A stretch of 64,000 nucleotides of DNA, taken from contig NC_134025.1 of NCBI RefSeq assembly GCF_964204645.1, forward strand, positions 14,203,001-14,267,000, given 5' to 3'. The number at the start of each line of letters is the position of its first letter. Position 1 is the first letter of the stretch. The stretch comes from Tubulanus polymorphus. Its lineage: Eukaryota; Nemertea; Palaeonemertea; Tubulaniformes; Tubulanidae. The notes below the pieces were generated by a model. The model searched no databases, had not been told where the DNA came from, and was given only the letters and a program-made list of their open reading frames with translations. The translations under genes and the position numbers were made by a program. Below, one piece after another: positions 34,008 through 41,647 of the stretch.

Positions 34008-34582
34008 AGTAATAGGGGTAATGGGCTTTCAGGCCAAAGGTCGAACGGTCGAGCCCATTAAAAAACAAAATATTAAAAGTAATTAAAAAACTATAATATA
34101 TTTTCATAACCGCGTGCATTTTATATCAAAACTAAATATTTATTCTAAGATATCAATAATATAAAAAGCATATTGTATTAAATCAATTAGTCGCTCCACT
34201 TCGCTACCGCTCCGCTCCGCGACTAATTGATTTAATTACAATACACAAATTCAAATAATCAAATATATTCAAATGATAATAATTATTCTATTATTCAACT
34301 GAAATGCACGCGGTTATGAAAATATATTATAGTTTTTTAATTACTTTTAATATATGTTATTAATGAACTCGATCATTAAACCTTTAGCTTGAAAGCCCAT
34401 TACCCCTATTACTCTTAAAATATTCACATAAATGAATAACATTTAAATCATTGAACTTCTAAAATCAATTTTAATAAAAAATATAGTATTAAAATGGAAG
34501 CAAATAAGTACTACTGCCCAACATGTAATATCGATATAGATAAATCCCAAAAAGCAAGACACAATAAAACTAAAACACATTT
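34008..34582. repeat. Left Polinton TIR, itself a palindrome
   Basis: Matches the complement of 52421-52995. The outer 406 bases form a large imperfect palindrome: arm 34008-34119 and its inverted copy 34304-34413, roughly 80% alike. At the centre is a perfect 15-bp stem (34180-34194 with 34219-34233, AAATCAATTAGTCGC) around a 24-base C-rich loop. The TIR continues to 34582, through the PolB promoter box and the first 29 codons of PolB. Confidence 0.93.
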
Positions 34583-34667
34583 GTTTTTAGTCCAGTTGGT
34601 TAAAGCAAAGACATTTATCGAATTAAGGAACTCAACATATAGTGAAAAATATGTTGAATCGTTATAA
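34494..34667 (+). CDS. 57-residue chimeric ORF: PolB zinc finger joined to HNH tail
   Basis: The first 29 residues are the PolB N-terminus carried into the left TIR (MEANKYYCPTCNIDIDKSQK and following HNKTKTH), including a C2H2-like finger (two Cys, two His). At the TIR edge the frame continues into a decayed match to the last residues of the HNH protein at 36602-37264: FIELRNSTYSEKYVESL here against FIELWNSTHNEQYVESL there. The frame stays open across the joint and stops with TAA. It has the same upstream box as PolB. Whether it is translated is unknown; it may simply be debris from a recombination that extended the TIR. Confidence 0.6.
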   Translation: MEANKYYCPTCNIDIDKSQKARHNKTKTHLFLVQLVKAKTFIELRNSTYSEKYVESL

Positions 34668-35407
34668 ACGCCTGATAATACTCAGCTATATAGTTGGTTG
34701 TATTAGCTCTAGTAAACATATGTTACCAGCTTATATTTCAATTGTAAAGAGTTAATTAATTTCATTGATCTAAATGCCTTTATTATTGATTTTTTTTTCA
34801 ACTTCAACGCGTTGTGTATACGGCGAACGTAGCAAATCACAAATCTCATAATCTACAAGTCTCAACACGCTTGTTCTAGATGTTTATACTAGAAAATGAT
34901 TCTATTTTAACCTATATACATTCAATGTACAGAGCCATAGAATAAATCTATAAATTCGCAGCTGTTACAGTTGTTACTATAACAACGAGATATTATGACT
35001 CATAATATTACAAACTGTGCTGGAATATTCTAGAAAGGCGCGCCGGAACTAGATGATGTGGCATAATCAACAACGTGTCATTCTAGAAATCGCCCCGGAA
35101 ATGGATATACGCTGTAATATTGTGCTCAGGATATTCTATCTTTCGAAACGAAATTAGGAGTTTATAGTTTACAATTATAAATCTAAATGTAAGTACTGTT
35201 TTTTGTAGTTATTGGGGCTATTAAATATGAAACCTTTAAGTGCTTTTGACAACTACAACTTCATACAGTTAATTCTATTTTACGTTAGATAGTTAATAAC
35301 TTGAACTATAATAAGTTATAATAATTAGAAACGATAGACTTGAAAATATTTATATCATATAATATCGCGGTTCCTGTTCTACCGCTGATATCTTTTAGTT
35401 GAATAAA
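34668..35407. other. Non-coding left-arm interval of the Polinton
   Basis: About 740 bases without a gene, less AT-rich than the rest of the element around 35030-35110 (AAAGGCGCGCCGGAACT). It precedes the first plus-strand gene and could hold its promoter; no specific motif was recognised. Confidence 0.5.
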
Positions 35408-36178
35408 ATGTCGTGTGTATCAAGAAGTACTCTTGATTCTCAGAGGACAACCGAAATAGAAGATGAACCAACCGAAATGGAAGATGAACCAACCGAAATG
35501 GAAGATGAACCAACCGAAATGGAAGATGAACCAACCGAAATGGGTGCTGAAGTAAAAGAATCTTTCGATATAGAAGATGAAACGTTAGAAGAAGTTAAAA
35601 AACATTTATATTACCATCAAGAAATGACATTAATTTTAGAAAAAATTATAGAAAACCAGCAATCAAGCGTAACATCATTACCAAAAAAGCCAACAACCAA
35701 TGTAGAAATATTGCTAAGACTAAAAGGAACAAAAATTAAAAAGAAAATGAGTGGAAATGAGTTAAATAAGTTTTTTAAATCAAAATTATCAAATGAAAAA
35801 GATGTAAGTTTTAAAGAAATAGAAGGTATAACATCATTTAATGAAATAACTGTTTTATTGAAAAAAAATTATAGAACCTTGTTATTCAAAAAAGCAAAGC
35901 ATTTATGGGATTATATCATTTTCGGGGATTGTTTAAATAGGGGATTTTTAATGTTTAATAAACAAACTGCGGGGATTCCTTGGGCTTCTTGGGTTAAAAA
36001 ATATATAGGTATCAGTGTTGGGCATGAAAGAAAATTAAGGAGCGTAGGTAGATTAATTACATATAAAAGATTCAAATTATTAAGTTTGTCATTTAGTGAA
36101 GTAATCAGATATATGCCAGAAATTGAAAAAATGCTTGTCAATGATCCAGAAATTGAAAAGTTCTGGTTGGAATTATAA
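35408..36178 (+). CDS. Unknown Polinton protein with EDEPTEM repeats
   Basis: The ATG at 35408 is preferred over an in-frame TTG three codons upstream. The N-terminus has five tandem copies of a seven-residue acidic unit (EDEPTEM, first one EIEDEPT), encoded by near-identical 21-base repeats. A coiled-coil segment follows (EVKKHLYYHQEMTLILEKII), then a basic region (RLKGTKIKKKM) and a conserved-looking C-terminal half: LWDYIIFGDCLNRGFLMF, WASWVKKYIGISVGHERKL and LSLSFSEVIRYMPEIEKML. The last part has the feel of a helix-turn-helix DNA-binding domain, but I do not recognise a family with certainty. No counterpart is visible in copy 1, which does not include this arm. Confidence 0.7.
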   Translation: MSCVSRSTLDSQRTTEIEDEPTEMEDEPTEMEDEPTEMEDEPTEMGAEVKESFDIEDETLEEVKKHLYYHQEMTLILEKIIENQQSSVTSLPKKPTTNVEILLRLKGTKIKKKMSGNELNKFFKSKLSNEKDVSFKEIEGITSFNEITVLLKKNYRTLLFKKAKHLWDYIIFGDCLNRGFLMFNKQTAGIPWASWVKKYIGISVGHERKLRSVGRLITYKRFKLLSLSFSEVIRYMPEIEKMLVNDPEIEKFWLEL

Positions 36179-36247
36179 ATCAAATTATGTACAACGACTG
36201 AACAACTTGTATAATGTATTGTGTAAATCTGTTTGGTGAATTTTTAT

Positions 36248-36471
36248 GTTCGGTCGTTTCTATTTCTAGAATGAATATATAATTATGATTAGCGCATGCG
36301 CATTGATCAAAAGCGCGCACGAATGCGCGGTTTGCTCAGTTGTATGATTTTGATATTTTCTGTGTTCGGTTGTTTCTATTTTACAGATTTACATAATGAA
36401 TATATAATTATGATTAACGCATGCGCATTAAGCAAAAGCGCGCATTCATGCGCGCTTTGCCCAGTGGTATT
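36248..36471. repeat. Two ~110-bp direct repeats each with a GC hairpin
   Basis: Copy 1 (36248-36345) and copy 2 (36364-36471) share GTTCGGT(C/T)GTTTCTATTT, GAATATATAATTATGATTA, CGCATGCGCATT and a hairpin. The second hairpin (36435-36458, AAAGCGCGCA with complementary arm, loop TTCA) is perfect; the first (36310-36333) has one mismatch. The repeat sits between two genes and stands out as GC-rich in an AT-rich element. TGCGCATGCGC-like strings resemble NRF1 sites. Confidence 0.8.
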
Positions 36472-36601
36472 ATTTAGATATCAAGGAATCGAAACTGACT
36501 TATCAAAAGCAGCGAGGAATGAAAAAGGATGACGTTAGTCGGAGAAATGGAAGAGGATTCTAAAATTATTAACCAATTTAGTAAAAAAATACGTATAATA
36601 A

Positions 36602-37264
36602 ATGGAACCAGAACAACCACAAACTATCAATATTACAAATAACACTGGCGTTATAAACATATATTACAAGAAGTGTTCTAAATGTGAATTAAATAAATCA
36701 TTAACAGAATTTAGTAAGCGTAAGATTAGCAAAGATGGTTTTCAATATTACTGTAAAACTTGCATTAAACTATATACCAAACAATATCGAGAAGATAATA
36801 GAGAATCTTATAATGATTATATGACAGAATATATGAGAGAAAGATATCAAACAGATCTTAATTTTAGATTAAAACAATGTTTACGGTCTAGATTAACACA
36901 ATTATTCAACAAAGAAACACATTCAGAAACATTAACTAATTTGTTGGGTTGTTCAGATGAATTTCTCAAATCATGGATAATATTTCAATTCGATGATAAA
37001 ATGAATATAGATAATTATGGGGATTATTACCACATTGATCACGTGTTACCAATATCTAAATTTAACATGGACGATGAATACAATAAAAAACTTATTTGGA
37101 ATTGGAAAAATTTAAGACCTTTAGAAAAGAAAGAAAATCAAATCAAATCTAATAAAATAGATTTACAGTTATATTTGAATCAACTGGAAAAAGTAAAAAA
37201 ATTTATTGAATTATGGAATTCAACACATAATGAACAATACGTTGAGTCTTTAATGAGTGGTTAA
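36602..37264 (+). CDS. HNH endonuclease with N-terminal zinc ribbon
   Basis: A 220-residue protein. Zinc ligands are C25/C28 (KKCSKC) and C51/C54 (YYCKTC). The HNH nuclease core is YYHIDHVLPISKFN (H144, D146, H147), NWKNLRPLEKKENQIKSNKI (N170 and following) with an intervening short helix. This combination of Cys4 module and HNH core is common in large DNA viruses and phages as a free-standing, often homing-type nuclease; it is not one of the standard Polinton core genes. HNH enzymes nick or cut DNA using a metal ion. The upstream box TTTAGTAAAAAAATACGTAT resembles that of PolB and the small OB-like gene, suggesting early co-expression. A remnant of a second HNH C-terminus lies at 34592-34667. 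Confidence 0.88.
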   Translation: MEPEQPQTINITNNTGVINIYYKKCSKCELNKSLTEFSKRKISKDGFQYYCKTCIKLYTKQYREDNRESYNDYMTEYMRERYQTDLNFRLKQCLRSRLTQLFNKETHSETLTNLLGCSDEFLKSWIIFQFDDKMNIDNYGDYYHIDHVLPISKFNMDDEYNKKLIWNWKNLRPLEKKENQIKSNKIDLQLYLNQLEKVKKFIELWNSTHNEQYVESLMSG

Positions 37265-37512
37265 AAAATGATAGATTTTAAATAAAAAGTATTTAAAAAA
37301 CAATAACTTCAACTAGCTATCGAATTCTATTATATTTTTAATATTTTCTTTTCAAAAAGAGAATACTTTATATTTTGAATAGATCCGAATAGAAATTCTT
37401 TAAATTCAAATAGCTAGTATCAGTAGTCAATACTAGAATTCTTTAACTTTAACTAGCTAGTATCATTTTATAATACTTATAATACTATTCTTATTAAATT
37501 TCTCTAATATAA
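37265..37512. promoter_or_regulatory. AT-rich intergenic region with repeated CTAGCTA motif
   Basis: AACTAGCTAT, AATAGCTAGTATC and AACTAGCTAGTATC occur at about 37309, 37408 and 37452, interleaved with GAATTC or AGAATTC. The interval precedes a run of four closely packed plus-strand genes, so it is the likely control region for them. The role of the motif is inference. Confidence 0.45.
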
Positions 37513-38115
37513 ATGTCAAAGAAATCTAATAAGAATAGTATTGATATTGAAAAAACATTAGATGATTTAGGTATTAGTGATAATAAGGATACAGTTGTTT
37601 CTAATTCTATTCAAGTTAATAACAATATAGATTATGAATACTACTTATATTGTAAGCATCATCTAGAACTATTGATTGCGAGTGGAAAAACTAAAGAGTT
37701 TATTGGTAAAACAATAACTTTTCAAGAATTAGATAATATGAATAAAGAAAAAGTAATAAAATATTTTAAGATTTATGAAGAGTCAAGATTAGCTAGAATA
37801 AATGATTCTATTTCAGATGGTATTGTCAAATGTTATTCTAAGTTATGTAACCAGTTAATACCAATTGATGATGAAAATAAATTATATAGTGATTTGAAAA
37901 ATGACTATTTAGTTATGACTGAATTACAAAAATGGGTTGGTTATGCTTCATTTCAATTAGGATCGGTTATGACATTAATTTCTACTGGTGTCATAACATT
38001 TTCGAACATCAAACCTATGGAATATAAATCAGGTAAGAACGAAACAGATGTACTACAACCAAACGTCGAAACAGAAGATGAATCAGAACAAAAATTAACT
38101 AAAATAAATGAGTGA
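37513..38115 (+). CDS. Unknown Polinton protein (200 aa)
   Basis: Basic/acidic N-terminus (MSKKSNKNSIDIEKTLDDL), helical middle (EYYLYCKHHLELLIASGKTK), and one hydrophobic stretch at about residues 142-165 (WVGYASFQLGSVMTLISTGV) that could be a membrane segment or a buried helix, then an acidic tail. No family recognised. Its end overlaps the next start by eight bases, so the two are co-transcribed. Directly upstream of integrase and ATPase genes. Confidence 0.72.
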   Translation: MSKKSNKNSIDIEKTLDDLGISDNKDTVVSNSIQVNNNIDYEYYLYCKHHLELLIASGKTKEFIGKTITFQELDNMNKEKVIKYFKIYEESRLARINDSISDGIVKCYSKLCNQLIPIDDENKLYSDLKNDYLVMTELQKWVGYASFQLGSVMTLISTGVITFSNIKPMEYKSGKNETDVLQPNVETEDESEQKLTKINE

Positions 38116-38482
38116 TGGAGTTAAGAAAAAGGCTAGATCCGAGAAACAAATTAAATGGGCAAGAGAATTAGGTAAAAGATCTTCGGAATTAAAAAAAGCT
38201 AAGAAAAAGAAATTAACTGATATAAATGAATCTGATATTAATTCAAATAATAATCCATCTGATTCTTCTAATGTTGGAAGTAATTATAAATTATATATTA
38301 CAATTGGATTAGTAACAGTTATTATATTATCCGGTGTAATATATAAATCAAAATTCAAATCTGACGATAAAGATGATTCCAATGATGATCGGAAACTTAG
38401 TTATCCGTTTACAGACAATAAACCTATCATACCAGAAAATAAATCAAATGAAACTAAATCTAAATTATTATTAATGGATTAA
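38108..38482 (+). CDS. Small basic protein with one TM (124 aa)
   Basis: A strongly basic N-terminus (KKKARSEKQIKWARELGKRS, then KKAKKKK) precedes a membrane helix at about residues 62-82 (LYITIGLVTVIILSGVIY) and a charged tail. The basic arm could bind DNA or membranes; the sequence resembles the short 'SEKQIKWARELGKRS' type leader seen before DNA-binding tails, but no family is assigned. It overlaps the upstream gene and is followed six bases later by integrase. Confidence 0.7.
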   Translation: MSDGVKKKARSEKQIKWARELGKRSSELKKAKKKKLTDINESDINSNNNPSDSSNVGSNYKLYITIGLVTVIILSGVIYKSKFKSDDKDDSNDDRKLSYPFTDNKPIIPENKSNETKSKLLLMD

Positions 38483-38488
38483 AATAAG

Positions 38489-39574
38489 ATGAAAAAAGAA
38501 CAATATTTAAGAGCGTTATATTATAACCCAGAAAGTGAAGTTTCATATTCAAGTGTTTCGGAATTATGGGATAAAATTAAATCTGATAAAGAAAAAATAA
38601 AATATAGTGAATTAAAATCATGGTTACAAAATCAACCAACATATCAAATTCATAAAAAGATGGATAAAAAATATTTAACAAGAAAAGTAATGGTTTCATA
38701 TATTGATCAACAATGGCAAGCTGATTTAATTGATATGAAAAACTTAGAAGAATATAACAAAGGATATTTCTGGATATTAAATGTTATAGATATATTCAGT
38801 AGATACGCATGGAGTATCCCGATTAAAAATAAAACTGGTATAGAAGTTACAAATTCTTTCAAATTAATATTTAAAGAAGCTATCCCAGATAAAATACAAT
38901 TTGATGAAGGTAAAGAATTTTATAACAAACATTTCAAAAAACTATTAACTGATAACGATGTAGAATATTTTTCAACACATTCAGATAAAAAAGCATCTGT
39001 TATAGAAAGATTTAATAAAACGTTGAAAACTAGAATGTGGAAATATTTTACTGCTAATGAAACATACAAATATATCGATGTGTTAGATGATTTAGTTAAA
39101 GGTTATAATAATTCTAAACATAGTTCTATAAATATGAAACCTATACAAGCTAGAAAAGAAGAAAATTCAGAAATAGTTTGGAATAATTTATATGGAGCGT
39201 TTGTTACACATGATTTCGGTGAACCTAAATTTAAAATAGGACAACATGTTAGAATTTCTAAATATAGAAAAACATTTTATAAAGGTTATACCCCTAATTT
39301 TACAGAAGAAATATTTAAAATTAAAAAGATAATATTAACTAAACCATTTGTTTATAAATTGTTTGATTTAAAAGATGAAGAAATATTAGGTTATTTTTAT
39401 GAACAAGAATTATCATTAGTACCAAATCCAGATGAAATAGAATACAAAATAGAAAAGGTATTGAAAACAAAAACTCTTAAAGGAAAAAAGTATTCTTTGG
39501 TGAAATATAAAGGATATGATGATAAATTTAATGAATGGATTTTATCTAGTAAAATTAAAAGAATAAATGAATAA
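38489..39574 (+). CDS. Polinton integrase (retroviral-type DDE) with chromodomain
   Basis: A 361-residue enzyme. The rve core runs from about 70 to 220 with D79 (QQWQADLIDM), D139 (KIQFDEGKEF) and E173 (KASVIERFNKTLKTRMW) as the catalytic triad. A C-terminal SH3-like region (FKIGQHVRISKYRKTFYKGY) is followed by a chromodomain at about 310-358 (YKIEKVLKTKTLKGKKYSLV and YDDKFNEWILSSK), which would bind histone tails and guide insertion. An N-terminal HHCC zinc motif is not evident. It joins the TIR ends to a 6-bp staggered cut, matching the TACAGT duplication. The reading frame is intact. The stop overlaps the ATPase start by eight bases. Confidence 0.95.
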   Translation: MKKEQYLRALYYNPESEVSYSSVSELWDKIKSDKEKIKYSELKSWLQNQPTYQIHKKMDKKYLTRKVMVSYIDQQWQADLIDMKNLEEYNKGYFWILNVIDIFSRYAWSIPIKNKTGIEVTNSFKLIFKEAIPDKIQFDEGKEFYNKHFKKLLTDNDVEYFSTHSDKKASVIERFNKTLKTRMWKYFTANETYKYIDVLDDLVKGYNNSKHSSINMKPIQARKEENSEIVWNNLYGAFVTHDFGEPKFKIGQHVRISKYRKTFYKGYTPNFTEEIFKIKKIILTKPFVYKLFDLKDEEILGYFYEQELSLVPNPDEIEYKIEKVLKTKTLKGKKYSLVKYKGYDDKFNEWILSSKIKRINE

Positions 39575-40178
39575 AGATTTATTTATATTTGAACCACATA
39601 ATATGTTAGTTACTGGAGTTACAAATTGTGGTAAAACATATTTCATATTAGACTTGTTAGAAACTATTTATAAAAATCATTTTGATAATATAATATTATT
39701 CTGTCCTACATATGAAATGAATAAAACATATAATAGAGATATAGTTAAGATAAAAAAGTTTATTATATTAGACCCTAAAACAGTAGAAGAAAATTTAGAT
39801 AATTGTATAAAAATTGCATTAGATATTTATAAAGGATCAAATACATTATTTATTATTGATGATTGCGCAAATTTACATGATTCTAAAATTAGAGAAAGCG
39901 AGTTATGTTATTTAGCTTTCTCTGGTAGACATTTTGGGATAACAACATGGGTTTTAAATCAGAAATATAATTCAATTGTTAAAGACTTTAGGGAGAATAT
40001 AAGATTTCTAGTTTTATTCTACAACAAAGATAGAAAATCTATGCAACAATCATTAGAAGAAAATCAAATTATACCTACTGAATTACACGATGAATATATG
40101 AATAAATTAAAAAATAATAAAGGTTCAAAATTATTAATGAGATTACAATTTCCATATGAATATAAATTTATAAAATAA
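39567..40178 (+). CDS. Packaging ATPase, FtsK/A32-like
   Basis: A 203-residue P-loop protein. Walker A is GVTNCGKT (17-24), Walker B is TLFIIDDCAN (92-101), and a sensor-like GRHFGITTWVLNQKY follows near 118-132. Length and motif spacing match the small A32-type packaging ATPases of Polintons and related viruses, which pump DNA into preformed capsids. It overlaps the integrase gene. Intact. Confidence 0.93.
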   Translation: MNKDLFIFEPHNMLVTGVTNCGKTYFILDLLETIYKNHFDNIILFCPTYEMNKTYNRDIVKIKKFIILDPKTVEENLDNCIKIALDIYKGSNTLFIIDDCANLHDSKIRESELCYLAFSGRHFGITTWVLNQKYNSIVKDFRENIRFLVLFYNKDRKSMQQSLEENQIIPTELHDEYMNKLKNNKGSKLLMRLQFPYEYKFIK

Positions 40179-40194
40179 AATCCTAATTCAAAAT

Positions 40195-40561
40195 ATTATA
40201 GAATTCACTGTATACTAATGGATGAGTGGATGAATTGGATGAATTGGATGAGTGGATGAATGGATGAGTGTAATAATATATATATTTTACTTTTTAACAC
40301 ATAAATTAGAAGAATAGTATGAGTATAAATATAATATTTATATTCTTTATTAAATTTAACACAATATATATATTATTAAAATAATATTTAAATATAGTAT
40401 AAAATTGATAAAATAACTTCAAATCAAACTCTTACTGTTTAAAAAATAAAAAACATATGTAAATTATATATTATTACACTCTTCCACTCTTCCACTCTTC
40501 CAACTCATCCAACTCATCCAACTCATCCATTCATCCATCAATATACAGTGAATTCTATAAT
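40195..40561. terminator. Inverted repeat between the convergent gene arms
   Basis: The outer 20 bases (ATTATAGAATTCACTGTATA at 40195-40214) are exactly complementary to 40542-40561. Next to them are minisatellites: GGATGAAT/GGATGAGT units at 40218-40270, and the complementary CCACTCTT/CCAACTCAT units at 40477-40540. Pairing continues inward through GTGTAATAATATATA. It starts 17 bases after the ATPase stop and ends 10 bases before the stop of the facing zinc-finger gene. A bidirectional transcription terminator is the simplest reading; a small nested foldback element is the alternative. Confidence 0.6.
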
Positions 40562-40571
40562 CTTTTTAATT

Positions 40572-41615
40572 TTAATTTTCATATTTTTCTTTAAGCTTAT
40601 TGTATTCTAAATATATATCCCTTTGCATTTTCTTTGGTATAATTCCTAAATAATTCTCGAGTTTATATTTATTGAATGTTTTTCTTGAAAATATTTTTGG
40701 AATATAATTTTCGATTTCAGTTTTAGATGGATGTTTATTTAAAAATTCTCTAAAATCATCATATTTAAGTTCAAATAAGTTCATTGCATAAGTTACATTT
40801 GGTTTAAAGTTATCTAACTTTTTCAATATGGTAACTTTATCATTACTCAAGAAATAATCTATAAATGTTTTTCTATACCACCGATAATCTAATATATTCT
40901 TTTTATTAAATTTTGGATTTATAACTGTTGGATTTTCTATTACATTATCTGTACCAATATGTTTAATTGAGTATTTATGATTCAATTGTTTATCATATAT
41001 TACATATTCTTTACATTTTTCACACCAAGATTTAAATACTTGTATTGCATGGGCTGAATCATTTCCACCTTTTGTTTTTAATTTATAATGTTTTGCCCAA
41101 TTAGCCTTTGTTATACATTCATTACAGAAGGCACAATAATTCTGATCCTCTTTGCATTTCTCTTTATATATATTGGCATATGTTTTTACTAATTGTAAAA
41201 TATGTTCATCTTTTTTGATGTGTAATAAATAATCATTATAATTATCAAAATCTTCTTCACAATACATACATCTGATGTTATCTTTTGGTTGAACATTTAA
41301 TTTTTCTATTTTAGGTTCAATATTATATTCTATTTTTGTTTCAATCTTATCATCATTCGATGTAGAAGGTATAACATTATCTTCTATTTTAGATTCAATA
41401 TTATCTTCTATTTTAGATTCAATATTATCTTCTATTTTATATTCAATATTATCTTCTATTTTTGTTTCAATATTCTTATCTATTTTACTTATTCTATATT
41501 TGAATTGATTAAAGTAATCTCCAAAATACTTACTGTATTCATCATAAGGTAATATATAATATATATCTGATATCATTTCACTTGGAGATTGTATTTCATA
41601 TATTCCACCTTCCAT
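40572..41615 (-). CDS. Zinc-finger protein with IEDNIE repeats (347 aa)
   Basis: The N-terminal part holds about six tandem acidic units of the form KIEDNIES/KIEDNIEY (residues about 45-100). Three C2H2-like fingers follow: IRCMYCEEDFDNYNDYLLHI ending HIKKDEH, NYCAFCNECITKANWAKHY, and SWCEKCKEYVIYDKQLNHKY. The C-terminal region is lysine-rich and helical, with IPKIFSRKTFNKYKLENYLG. C2H2 fingers suggest nucleic-acid binding, perhaps transcription control within the element. The upstream box TTTAATAAAAATATATATAA is the replication-gene type. No domain was recognised beyond the fingers. Confidence 0.75.
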   Translation of the reverse strand: MEGGIYEIQSPSEMISDIYYILPYDEYSKYFGDYFNQFKYRISKIDKNIETKIEDNIEYKIEDNIESKIEDNIESKIEDNVIPSTSNDDKIETKIEYNIEPKIEKLNVQPKDNIRCMYCEEDFDNYNDYLLHIKKDEHILQLVKTYANIYKEKCKEDQNYCAFCNECITKANWAKHYKLKTKGGNDSAHAIQVFKSWCEKCKEYVIYDKQLNHKYSIKHIGTDNVIENPTVINPKFNKKNILDYRWYRKTFIDYFLSNDKVTILKKLDNFKPNVTYAMNLFELKYDDFREFLNKHPSKTEIENYIPKIFSRKTFNKYKLENYLGIIPKKMQRDIYLEYNKLKEKYEN

Positions 41616-41647
41616 TTATTATATATATTTTTATTAAAGTTAAAATT

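Noticed and set aside
35399-35407. Upstream TTG start for the EDEPTEM-repeat protein
   Set aside because: A normal ATG lies three codons further on, and TTG starts are not expected in an animal-borne element.
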